Shown piece after piece: positions 17,998 through 26,273 of a stretch of 64,000 nt of DNA. Within the stretch, counting starts at the first letter, position 1. Each line of letters opens with the position of its first letter. The DNA lies in the NCBI GenBank assembly GCA_934613645.1, contig CAKTTC010000003.1:124001-188000 (forward strand), in the 5' to 3' direction. The stretch is from an uncultured Opitutales bacterium. Lineage in GTDB: Bacteria; Verrucomicrobiota; Verrucomicrobiia; Opitutales; Intestinicryptomonadaceae. Below the pieces are notes generated by a model. That model was not told the DNA's origin. It saw only the letters and a program-made list of their open reading frames with translations, and did no database searches. The translations under genes and the position numbers were made by a program.

Positions 17998-20487
17998 TTA
18001 TTCGCCGTCGGCGGGAGCGTCTGTCGGCGATTCCGCATCGGAGGCCGCCGAGTCTGCCGCAGTGTCGGAGTCGCGAATGTCGATTATTCGGCAGATGCCG
18101 ATGAGGCTGTCGCCGTCGGCGAGGTTTATCAGGCGCACGCCCTGCGTTGTTCTGCCTATTACTCTCACGTCCTTTACCGGCGAGCGAACCGCCTGTCCGT
18201 GCAGCGTGAACATCATAATTTCGTCGTCTTCGCGAACCGAGAGCGCGCCCGCAACGCCGTTTGTTTTCATTGCAATCACGCCCGAACCGCCGCGGTTTTG
18301 AATGCGGTATTCGTCGTAGGCGGAACGCTTGCCCTGACCGTTTTCGCCCGCTATAAGCAGGGTGGAATTTTCGTCCACAACAACAATGGCCTTCACGCAG
18401 TCGTTGTCCTTTTTAAGCGTTACGCCGCGGACGCCGCGCGTGTCGCGACTGAGTGCGCGCAGGTCGGCCTCGTTGAAGCGAATTGACATGCCCTCGTGGG
18501 TTACAAGTATTATGTGGGCTTCGGGCTCTACCATCACGACGCCGATGAGGTCGTCGCCTTCGTCGAGGGCTATGCCCTTTATGCCGCCCTTTCGGCAATT
18601 CTTGTATTCGGAAAGCATTGTCTTTTTGACCACGCCGTTTTTGGTTGCCATAACAAGCGCGTGCTTTTCGTCGTCGAGGTTTTTGGTGCAAATCATTGCG
18701 GCTATTTTCTCGTCGGCTTTGAGGTCGAGAACGTTCTTTATCGAGCGTCCCTTCGACACGCGGCTGCCTTCGGGGATTTCGTAGACTTTTTCAACATACA
18801 CGCGGCCGTTGTTCATAAAGAACATGATGTAGTCGTGCGTGGAGGCGGTGAAGATGTGTTCTATAAAGTCTTCGTCGTATTGTCCGCTGCCGATTACGCC
18901 CTTGCCGCCGCGCTTTTGCGAGCGGTATGAGCTTATGCTTGTGCGCTTGATGAACCCGTTGTGCGAAACGCTTATTATGCAGCCTTCGTTGGCGATAACG
19001 TCCTCCATTTTGAACTCTCCCTCCGCGGCAATAAGCTGCGTGCGGCGTTCGGAATGGTATTTGTCGCGCATGACGACGAGTTCCTTTTTGATTACCCCGA
19101 GCAGTTTCTTTTCGTTGGCGAGAATCGAGCGGTATTCCTCAATCGTTCTCATCAATTCCATATATTCCTGCTCTATTTTTTCGCGCTCCAAGCCCGTCAA
19201 CTGGTGCAGGCGCAAGTCCAAGATGGCGTTTGCCTGACGTTCGGTGAGCGGATACTTTTCCATCAACGCCGCGCGCGCGGTGTCGCGGTCTTTCGAGGCG
19301 CGGATTATTCTGATGAAGTCGTCGAGGTTGTTGAGCGCAATTTTGTAGCCCTCCAAGATGTGTGCGCGGTCTTCCGCCTTTCTGAGGAGGAATTTCGTTC
19401 TGCGGTAGACAACTTCGCGGCGGTGCTCTATGTAGCACTCAAGCATTTCCTTTATGTTCATCTGCTTGGGCTTGCGCTTGTCCAACGCCAGCATTATCAC
19501 GCCGAACGACGACTCAAGCTGCGTGTGCTTGAACAGCTTGTTGAGCACCACTCTGGGGGCTTCGCCGCGCTTGAGCTCTATTACAAGGCGCGTGTTTTCG
19601 TCGGATTCGTTACGGATATCGCTTACTTCGGTGAGGATTTTGTCGTTGACCAAGTGGGCGATGTTTTCGACCAGCGCGTTGCGGTTTACGTTGTAGGGAA
19701 TTTCCGTGATGACGATTTGTTCCTTGCCGTTTTTAAGCTCCTCAACCGTAGCCACGCCGCGCACTTTCACAATGCCGCGCCCCGTTTTCATGTAGTTTTC
19801 AATTCCCGTTTTGCCGACAATCACGCCGCCCGTGGGGAAGTCGGGGCCTTTGATTACGTTCATCAGCTCCGAAATCGGCAGCGAGGGGTTGTCGATGAGC
19901 ATGCACGTTCCGTCGATAAGCTCGGTGAGATTGTGCGGGGGAATGTTTGTTGTCATGCCGACGGCGATACCCGTAGAGCCGTTCATCAGTAGCGACGGCA
20001 CTGCGGCGGGCAAAACGGTAGGCTCGGAGATTGTCTCCTTGTAGTTGGGCATAAAATCGACGGTGTCGCAGTCGATATCGGAAAGGAGGTCTTCGGAGAT
20101 TTCCGCCAGTTTACATTCGGTATAACGGTAGGCGGCGGGCGGATCGCCTTCGATTGAACCGAAGTTGCCCTGCGGCATCACGAGCGGATAGCGCATAACC
20201 CAGTCTTGCGCAAGGCGCGCAAGGGTGTCGTATACGGAGCTGTCGCCGTGGGGGTGGTAGTTTTTGAGCACTTCGCCAACAACGCCCGCGCACTTGTCGA
20301 AGGCGCGGTTGTGGAGAAGCCCTTCTCGGAACATTGCGTAGAGCACGCGGCGTTGCACGGGTTTCAGGCCGTCGCGCGCGTCGGGCAATGCTCTTGAAAT
20401 GATAACCGACATCGAGTAGTCGATGTAGGCGCTTTGCATAATCTGCGTTATGCTCGATTCTATGATTTTTTCGTTTTCGGTATACAT
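17998..20487 (-). CDS. gyrA: DNA gyrase subunit A
   Basis: Breaks and rejoins DNA during ATP-driven negative supercoiling. The 829 residues align without gaps to the E. coli numbering at the active site: the catalytic tyrosine is Y122 (AAYRYTE), and the quinolone-resistance region reads HPHGDSSVYD with S83 and D87, the residues of quinolone-sensitive enzymes. The C-terminal beta-pinwheel carries the GyrA box near QKRGGKGV (about residue 540), which distinguishes gyrase from topoisomerase IV. The last 20 residues are acidic and Ser/Ala-rich. The gene follows gyrB by 18 bp on the same strand, so the two subunits are made from one message, and ends at the bidirectional terminator at 17951. Confidence 0.97.
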   Translation of the reverse strand: MYTENEKIIESSITQIMQSAYIDYSMSVIISRALPDARDGLKPVQRRVLYAMFREGLLHNRAFDKCAGVVGEVLKNYHPHGDSSVYDTLARLAQDWVMRYPLVMPQGNFGSIEGDPPAAYRYTECKLAEISEDLLSDIDCDTVDFMPNYKETISEPTVLPAAVPSLLMNGSTGIAVGMTTNIPPHNLTELIDGTCMLIDNPSLPISELMNVIKGPDFPTGGVIVGKTGIENYMKTGRGIVKVRGVATVEELKNGKEQIVITEIPYNVNRNALVENIAHLVNDKILTEVSDIRNESDENTRLVIELKRGEAPRVVLNKLFKHTQLESSFGVIMLALDKRKPKQMNIKEMLECYIEHRREVVYRRTKFLLRKAEDRAHILEGYKIALNNLDDFIRIIRASKDRDTARAALMEKYPLTERQANAILDLRLHQLTGLEREKIEQEYMELMRTIEEYRSILANEKKLLGVIKKELVVMRDKYHSERRTQLIAAEGEFKMEDVIANEGCIISVSHNGFIKRTSISSYRSQKRGGKGVIGSGQYDEDFIEHIFTASTHDYIMFFMNNGRVYVEKVYEIPEGSRVSKGRSIKNVLDLKADEKIAAMICTKNLDDEKHALVMATKNGVVKKTMLSEYKNCRKGGIKGIALDEGDDLIGVVMVEPEAHIILVTHEGMSIRFNEADLRALSRDTRGVRGVTLKKDNDCVKAIVVVDENSTLLIAGENGQGKRSAYDEYRIQNRGGSGVIAMKTNGVAGALSVREDDEIMMFTLHGQAVRSPVKDVRVIGRTTQGVRLINLADGDSLIGICRIIDIRDSDTAADSAASDAESPTDAPADGE

Positions 20488-20505
20488 TGCAAAAATTCCG
20501 TTCTG

Positions 20506-22992
20506 TTAGATGTCAAGATACGACGCGTTCAGGGCGTTGTCTTCGATGAACGCGCGGCGTATCGGAACGTCCTCTCCCATAAGCATTGAGAAGGTGGCGT
20601 CGGCGGCCGCGGCGTCTTCGATTGTAACTTTCAGGAACGAACGCTTGTTGGGGTCCATAGTGGTTTCGTAGAGCTGCTTTGCGTTCATTTCGCCCAAGCC
20701 TTTGTATCGCTGGATTGACAGCCCCGTTCTGCCCAGCTCGCGGATTTTTCCGACAAGTTCGAGCATTGAAAACACGTTGAACGTCTTGATTTTGGCGTCG
20801 GAGGTTTTTTCCGTGAGAATGTAGGACGGCTCTTTGGTGGGCTTGAACTCCGTAACGTCGATTCCCGTTTTGGCTATCTCCTGAAGCATTTTTTCAAGAG
20901 CCACGGCCTCGTAGATTTCGTGCACGTTGATTCTCTGCTGCACTTTGTTGCCGAGTTCGTCGATTACCTCGCGGACTGTGTTGCCCTCGAAAATATCCTC
21001 CGAATTGCCGTATTGAATGTAGAAGGAAGAGCGTTCTTCGTCGTTGAAGAGGTATTTGAACTCCTCTTTGTTGCCCGTTCTGATGCGGGCTATGTATTTG
21101 GGCAGTTTGCCGTCGCGGACGGTGTCGAGGTATGTTGTGAGGTCGCAGCCGTGGCGCGTTACGCCGCGCCCGAGCGTTTCCACGCGCGAGAACATTTCCA
21201 CGAGCCTGTCAACCTTTGCGGGCGGGAATTCCAGATTGTCGGAAACGCGCTTGAGCGTTACGTCTTCCGAGCCGAGGTTGAGCAGTATTTTGTTCAGTTC
21301 GGCGTCGTTCATAACGTATTGTTCGCGCTTTTTTCTCTTGATTTTGTAGAGCGGCGGCTGGGCTATGTAGACGTAGCCGTTTTCTATAAGCCCGCGCATT
21401 TGGCGGAAGAAGAACGTAAGCAGCAGCGTGCGAATGTGCGAGCCGTCAACATCGGCATCGGTCATAATTACCACCTTGTGGTATTTCGCCTTTGTGACGT
21501 CGAACGCGCCTTCGCCCGAATCGCCAATGCCGGTGCCGCAGGCGGTTATGATGTTGCGGATTTCCTGACTGCTGAGCACCTTGTCCAGACGCGCCTTTTC
21601 GGAATTGATGATTTTTCCGCGAAGCGGCAGGATTGCCTGATATTTTCTGTCTCTTCCCATTTTTGCCGAACCGCCTGCGGAGTCGCCCTCGACGATGTAG
21701 AGTTCGCACAGGGCGGGGTCTTTTTCGGAGCAGTCGGCGAGCTTCCCGGGAAGTCCGCCCGTGGAGAGAGCCGTTTTGCGGACTGTTTCGCGCGCCTTTC
21801 TTGCGGCGTCGCGCGCGCGCGCGGCCATCACGCTTTTGTCGATTATTTTCTTGGCTGTGGCGGGGTCTGACTCGAACGCGTATTTGAGCTTTTCGCCCAC
21901 TATTTTCTGGACAATGCCGTCAACTTCGCCGTTGGAAAGTTTTGTTTTTGTCTGGCCTTCGAAGCGCGGTTCGGGGACTTTTACAGAAATCACCGCCGTC
22001 AAGCCCTCGCGGCAGTCGTCGCCCGAGATTGCGGGATCTTTGTCCTTAAGCAGGTTGTTCGCCTTTGCGTAGGTATTTATCACGCGCGTAAGAGCCGTTC
22101 TGAAGCCGCTTAAGTGCGTTCCGCCCTCGACGTTGAAAATGGAGTTGGCGTATGCGTAAACCTGTTCGGTGTAGGAGTCGTTGTATTGCAGGGCAATGTC
22201 GACCATTATTTTGGAGTCCGAACCCTCCGCCGCGGGAGCTTCGCCCGAGAACGAAATAACCTTGGGTGTTACCGTAACCTTGTTGCGGTTGAGGAACTGG
22301 ACGTATTCGGAAATGCCGTTTTTGAAGTGGTATTCCTCCGCGTGGTTTGTGCGTTCGTCGGTGAGCAGAATGTTGATTCCGGGGTTGAGGAACGCAAGCT
22401 CGCGCAGGCGTTTTGAGAGTATCTCGAATTTGAATTCCCTTGTGGCGAGGAATATTTCTGGGTCGGGAATGAAGGTGATTTTCGTGCCCGTGCCCTTTGT
22501 GTTGCCGACAACCGTCATCGGCATTGTGGTTTTGCCGCGCGAAAACTCCATTTTGTAGATTTTGCCGTCTTTGCGCACTTCGACTTCGAAAAATTCCGAA
22601 ACCGCGTTGACGCACTTTGCGCCGACGCCGTGCAAGCCGCCCGAAACCTGATACGCGCCCTTGCCGAATTTGCCGCCCGCGTGGAGGTTTGTCATTACAA
22701 GCTCGAGCGCGGGGATTTTGTATTTGGGGTGGATATCGACGGGGATACCGCGGCCGTTGTCTTCTATCGAGCACGCGCCGTTTGTGTGGACGGTTACTTT
22801 TATTTGCGTGCAGTAGCCTGCGAGTGCTTCGTCGATTGAGTTGTCTACAATTTCGAACACGCAGTGGTGCAGGCCCCTTTCGTTGGTGTCGCCGATATAC
22901 ATATCGGGACGCTTTCTGACGCCCTCCAAGCCCTCCAGTTTTTGGATTTTGGAGGCGTCGTATTTGTCGTTGTTTTTGATTTCGTCTGCCAT
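20506..22992 (-). CDS. gyrB: DNA gyrase subunit B
   Basis: ATPase subunit of gyrase. The GHKL ATP-binding motifs are intact: EIVDNSIDEA (about residue 48), EDNGRGIPVDIHPK, then the lid with GGLHGVGA (about residue 120). The TOPRIM part shows ELYIVEGDSAGGSA, PLRGKIIN and the metal-binding DADVDGSHI, followed by the C-terminal QRYKGLGEMN motif. The 828-residue length is in the longer, Gram-negative class, with an insertion in the TOPRIM region. It is the first gene of gyrB-gyrA. An A/T-rich stretch with a TATAAA-like box directly precedes the start, but no convincing -35 element is seen. Confidence 0.97.
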   Translation of the reverse strand: MADEIKNNDKYDASKIQKLEGLEGVRKRPDMYIGDTNERGLHHCVFEIVDNSIDEALAGYCTQIKVTVHTNGACSIEDNGRGIPVDIHPKYKIPALELVMTNLHAGGKFGKGAYQVSGGLHGVGAKCVNAVSEFFEVEVRKDGKIYKMEFSRGKTTMPMTVVGNTKGTGTKITFIPDPEIFLATREFKFEILSKRLRELAFLNPGINILLTDERTNHAEEYHFKNGISEYVQFLNRNKVTVTPKVISFSGEAPAAEGSDSKIMVDIALQYNDSYTEQVYAYANSIFNVEGGTHLSGFRTALTRVINTYAKANNLLKDKDPAISGDDCREGLTAVISVKVPEPRFEGQTKTKLSNGEVDGIVQKIVGEKLKYAFESDPATAKKIIDKSVMAARARDAARKARETVRKTALSTGGLPGKLADCSEKDPALCELYIVEGDSAGGSAKMGRDRKYQAILPLRGKIINSEKARLDKVLSSQEIRNIITACGTGIGDSGEGAFDVTKAKYHKVVIMTDADVDGSHIRTLLLTFFFRQMRGLIENGYVYIAQPPLYKIKRKKREQYVMNDAELNKILLNLGSEDVTLKRVSDNLEFPPAKVDRLVEMFSRVETLGRGVTRHGCDLTTYLDTVRDGKLPKYIARIRTGNKEEFKYLFNDEERSSFYIQYGNSEDIFEGNTVREVIDELGNKVQQRINVHEIYEAVALEKMLQEIAKTGIDVTEFKPTKEPSYILTEKTSDAKIKTFNVFSMLELVGKIRELGRTGLSIQRYKGLGEMNAKQLYETTMDPNKRSFLKVTIEDAAAADATFSMLMGEDVPIRRAFIEDNALNASYLDI

Positions 22993-23381
22993 TTTACGTT
23001 ATTTTGTATTTTATATTTTTGTAAATGTTTTTGCGTCTTCCGCGCGGCGGCGGAAAGCTTTCAAAAGGACGCGGCGACTTTTCGGAAAAGCCAATTACCC
23101 ATTTTTGCCCGACGCTTGTCTACAGCTTATTTTAGGCGCGGTTTTATGCAACACTTTTATTCGGAAAAACGCCGATTTTTCTCCGTTTTTTAAGCCGATT
23201 TTTATTGACAAAAAACGCGCTTTTTGACGCCGAAAATTAGGGCGAATCGGAGGGCGAATCGGAGGGCGAATCGGAGGGCGAATCGGGCGCGGAGCGGGGC
23301 GGATTGCGTGCGTGCCGACTTTCCTGCGCGTCGGGGAATTTTCGCGCGGTGCGGGCGCGGATTTCGGCGGGCGGCAAACGC
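22993..23381. other. Intergenic region upstream of gyrB
   Basis: About 390 bp between the gyrB start and the end of the next minus-strand gene. It holds the A/T-rich gyrB leader, several short CGG...CCG palindromes near 23160-23235 and the 12-bp tandem repeat at 23240-23287. I see no gene, tRNA or RNase P-like motif. Confidence 0.6.
23240..23287. repeat. Four tandem copies of a 12-bp unit
   Basis: GGGCGAATCGGA is repeated head to tail at 23240, 23252, 23264 and 23276; the last copy ends in G in place of A. The unit is a multiple of three and the tract is open in at least one frame, but no gene is evident. Confidence 0.9.
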
Positions 23382-24350
23382 CTACAATTCGGCGTCGATT
23401 ACAAGCGGAAGGTGGTCGGAGGGGTCGACAACTTCGCCCGACGCGTTCCTGTATTGCGGGCGCAGAATGGAAAACGTTTTTACGCGGGCTGAATTTGAAA
23501 CGAAAATGTGGTCAATGATTTCTTTGTATGCGCTTTTTTTGGCGGGGTCGAAGCCTATGAACGACGTTTCGCGCATTGCGGGTATTTTCTCCGCCGCGCG
23601 CCGCGCCGACTTCATTTCGGGCGAGGCAAGCAGTAGCTTTATGCAGTCGGCCGTTTCCGTGGCGTTGAAGTCTCCCGTTACGAAAAACGGCGCACCGCCC
23701 GCTATTTCGCCGATTTTTCGAAGCAGCAGGCGCGCGGAAAGCAACGCCTCTTTGTCGGCATCGTTTTGGCTTACCACCAAATGGACATTGAAGACGAAAA
23801 ACTTTTTCGACGTTTTTTTGTCGGCAAATTCCGCCCAAGTGCAGTGGCGGATTTTGTCCCAGCGGTCGGAGAGCCAGCAGCCCGACATTTTTTCGGGCGT
23901 GGGCGAGAAATAGAATCTGCCGAAATCGAGAACGTCGAACTTGTCGCGCCTATACCATATGGGGTTGTGCATATTCGGCAGAATCAGATTGCGGTCTTGG
24001 AAATCGGGCTTGCGTTCGGCGAATTTTTCGGGAGTTTCGCAGCCTGCGGGCGTTTCAACAAACGCGTATTCGGGGGCGCGCGCGGCGAGGTATTTCATCT
24101 GGAACGCGTATGGCTCCTGCGCGCCGCAGATGTCGATTTTTTCGTCGCGCAAAACTTGCATAACGTAGTTTTTGCGGGCGTCCCAAATTTTGAGGTCGTT
24201 CGAATTGCGGCAGAACGCCATGTTGTAGCTTGCAATTCTAAGCGGAAGCTTTCCGCTTTCGCCTTCTGTTTGCGCTTTGCCTATGCAGCCCGCAAACGCA
24301 AGCAGCGCGGCGGCGAGCGTGAAAATCAAAAACAGGGAAGTCCTTTTCAT
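23382..24350 (-). CDS. Lipoprotein of the endonuclease/exonuclease/phosphatase fold
   Basis: A 322-residue predicted lipoprotein. The start at 24350 gives signal MKRTSLFLIFTLAAALLAFA with the lipobox Cys at residue 22 (LAFAGC); the open frame continues upstream through the ispG terminator, so the longer start is unlikely. The catalytic set of the DNase I-like fold is visible in order: RIASYNMAF, the metal-binding Glu in ICGAQEPY, FNVHLVV, FFVTGDFNAT and a C-terminal IIDHIFVS and DPSDHLPLVID. Members cleave phosphodiesters in nucleic acids, nucleotides, inositol phosphates or sphingomyelin. The substrate here is unknown; extracytoplasmic anchoring suggests phosphate or nucleotide scavenging (inference). 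It is a single transcription unit flanked by a terminator on its 5' side. Confidence 0.82.
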   Translation of the reverse strand: MKRTSLFLIFTLAAALLAFAGCIGKAQTEGESGKLPLRIASYNMAFCRNSNDLKIWDARKNYVMQVLRDEKIDICGAQEPYAFQMKYLAARAPEYAFVETPAGCETPEKFAERKPDFQDRNLILPNMHNPIWYRRDKFDVLDFGRFYFSPTPEKMSGCWLSDRWDKIRHCTWAEFADKKTSKKFFVFNVHLVVSQNDADKEALLSARLLLRKIGEIAGGAPFFVTGDFNATETADCIKLLLASPEMKSARRAAEKIPAMRETSFIGFDPAKKSAYKEIIDHIFVSNSARVKTFSILRPQYRNASGEVVDPSDHLPLVIDAEL

Positions 24351-24400
24351 ATTCGGAAATTCTGGCATTGTTCCGAGCGCGGGGCAAGGGTTTTCGGCGC

Positions 24401-24434
24401 AAAAAAACGGCGAACCGCCCGAAGCGGAACGCCG
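24401..24434 (-). terminator. Rho-independent terminator after ispG
   Basis: On the minus strand, CGGCG (24430-24434) and CCGC pair with GCGG and CGCCG (24408-24412), followed by seven T (complement of 24401-24407). It closes the uppS-to-ispG operon. Confidence 0.8.
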
Positions 24435-24468
24435 ATTTAAAAACCGCAAAGTTGCGGCTATTGCCATT

Positions 24469-26271
24469 CTATTGTTTGTCGCGCCACTTGCCTTCGGCTT
24501 TAATCAGCTCCACAAGGCGTTCTATTGCCTGCTCCTGCGGAATGTTCACGGCAACGCACTGCTTGTTTTTGTAGAGGTTGATTTTGTTGGGCGCGCCGCC
24601 GACATAGCCGAAGTCGGCGTCGGCCATTTCCCCCGGGCCGTTTACAATGCAGCCCATAACGCCGATTGTAATGTCCTTGAGGTGCGATGTTGCCGCCTCG
24701 ATTTTTGCGACAGCCTCCTGAATGTTGTAGAGGGTTCTGCCGCAGCTCGGGCAGGCAATGTATTCGGCCTTCGAACGGCGCGCGCGCGCCGCCTGCAAAA
24801 TTGCGAGAACGTAGGCGGTGTCCTTTTCGGCGTTGCCCGAGATTTCCGCCGAAACGATGTCGCCTATTCCGTCTACAATCATAGAGCCTATGTAGATTGC
24901 CGCTTCGTTGAGTTTTTCAAGCTCCGAAACGTTTTTGTCTACAAGTTTGGAATCGTTGAACTTCAGCCAAATCGGGTTTTTGCCGCCGAGTTTTTTAAGC
25001 TCCGCCGCGAACGCGCGCGCCTCGCCTACGGCGTGCTTGCCGCCTACGGGCGCGGGGGCTACAAACACGAGGTTTTCGTTCGCCAAGAGGTGTTTGCATT
25101 TGGGCAGCATTTCGGTGGAAATTTCCGCCGCCACGATGCCGTTTTTGAGGTCGTCTTCGAGCTTGCAGGGGCACTCGTATTTTCCGAATTTGAGCGTCTT
25201 GCCGCCGAGTTGCGCCGAGCCGTTTTCCACGTTCAAGTCGGCATTCGATGCTTTCCCGAACGCCGCTGCCGCGGGCACTGCGTTTGCGCCTATTTTGAAT
25301 TTGCCGCAGTCAATCGAGACCGATTCGCGGCGGTTGTAGGAGTAGAAATCTATTCCCTCTTCGGGCTGCGCAAGCGGCTTTTGCGATCTGATTTTATCGA
25401 CGAGCGCCGCTATGTTTTTCGCCACTGGGACTTCCTCCACGGGGTCTTCCGTGAGCGAAACTCTGATGGTGTCGCCAATGCCGTCGAAGAGGAGGCCGCC
25501 TATGCCCATTGCGCTTTTTACGCGCGCGTCAATCCCGAAGCCCGCCTCCGTGACGCCGAGGTGCAGGGGATAGCTGAACCCCTCCTCCGCCATTCGCTTG
25601 GCGGCAAGGCGGTATGTTTGCGTCATAACGCGCGTGTTGCTTGATTTGAACGAGAAGAGGAAATTGTGGAAGTTTTCGTCGCGGCAGATGCGGGCGAATT
25701 CAAACGCCGCTTCGACCATTCCGTAGGAAGTGTCGCCGTAGCGGCGCACGATTCTGTCGGAGAGCGAGCCGTGGTTTGTGCCTATGCGGATAGCGCGCCC
25801 AAGCTCCTTGCAGCGGCGCACAAGAGGCACGAATTTTTCGCGGACTTTTTCAAGCTCGGCTTCGTATTCGGCGTCGGTATATTCGGCTTTCCCGTCGAGG
25901 CGTTTGTCGGTGAAATTCCCCGGGTTGACGCGGATTTTTTCGACGTGTTCCACAGCCTCCATTGCCGTTTGCGGCAGGAAGTGAATGTCGGCAACGAGCG
26001 GGTTTGAAAAGCCCGCCGCCCTGAATTTTTTGGAAATGTCTTTGAGTGCGCGCGCGGCTTCGAGGTTCTGCGCGGTAAGGCGGATTATCTGGCAGCCCGC
26101 CTCCGCCAGCTGAATGCACTGCTTGACCGACGCGTCCACGTCGGCGGTTTTCGTGTTTGTCATCGACTGCACGACAATCGGCGCGCCGCCGCCGATTTTT
26201 ACCCCGCCCACATCTACTTGGCGGCTGATTGTGGGCACGCAATTTACTCTCGATTTACAGTAGCTTTCCAT
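24469..26271 (-). CDS. ispG: 4-hydroxy-3-methylbut-2-enyl diphosphate synthase, long form
   Basis: Iron-sulphur enzyme that converts MEcPP to HMBPP in the MEP isoprenoid pathway. At 600 residues it is the long type with a central insertion domain (about residues 290-480) found in Chlamydiae, Bacteroidota and plants, compared with about 370 residues in E. coli. The TIM-barrel part starts with SRQVDVGGVKIGGGAPIVVQSMTNT. The [4Fe-4S] cluster ligands are in the C-terminal domain: CPSCGRT (about residue 505) and GVMGCIVNGPGE (about residue 540), including the fourth-ligand Glu. It is the last gene of the uppS-cdsA-dxr-rseP-ispG cluster, 2 bp after rseP, and pairs functionally with dxr in the same operon. 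Confidence 0.96.
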   Translation of the reverse strand: MESYCKSRVNCVPTISRQVDVGGVKIGGGAPIVVQSMTNTKTADVDASVKQCIQLAEAGCQIIRLTAQNLEAARALKDISKKFRAAGFSNPLVADIHFLPQTAMEAVEHVEKIRVNPGNFTDKRLDGKAEYTDAEYEAELEKVREKFVPLVRRCKELGRAIRIGTNHGSLSDRIVRRYGDTSYGMVEAAFEFARICRDENFHNFLFSFKSSNTRVMTQTYRLAAKRMAEEGFSYPLHLGVTEAGFGIDARVKSAMGIGGLLFDGIGDTIRVSLTEDPVEEVPVAKNIAALVDKIRSQKPLAQPEEGIDFYSYNRRESVSIDCGKFKIGANAVPAAAAFGKASNADLNVENGSAQLGGKTLKFGKYECPCKLEDDLKNGIVAAEISTEMLPKCKHLLANENLVFVAPAPVGGKHAVGEARAFAAELKKLGGKNPIWLKFNDSKLVDKNVSELEKLNEAAIYIGSMIVDGIGDIVSAEISGNAEKDTAYVLAILQAARARRSKAEYIACPSCGRTLYNIQEAVAKIEAATSHLKDITIGVMGCIVNGPGEMADADFGYVGGAPNKINLYKNKQCVAVNIPQEQAIERLVELIKAEGKWRDKQ

Positions 26272-26273
26272 AG

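Noticed and set aside
23240..23287. Possible small CRISPR-like array
   Set aside because: The units are 12 bp and contiguous without spacers, so this is a simple tandem repeat.
24277..25644. 455-codon plus-strand open frame opposite ispG
   Set aside because: It lies wholly opposite a gene with clear cluster-ligand motifs, and its composition is that of reverse-strand reading.
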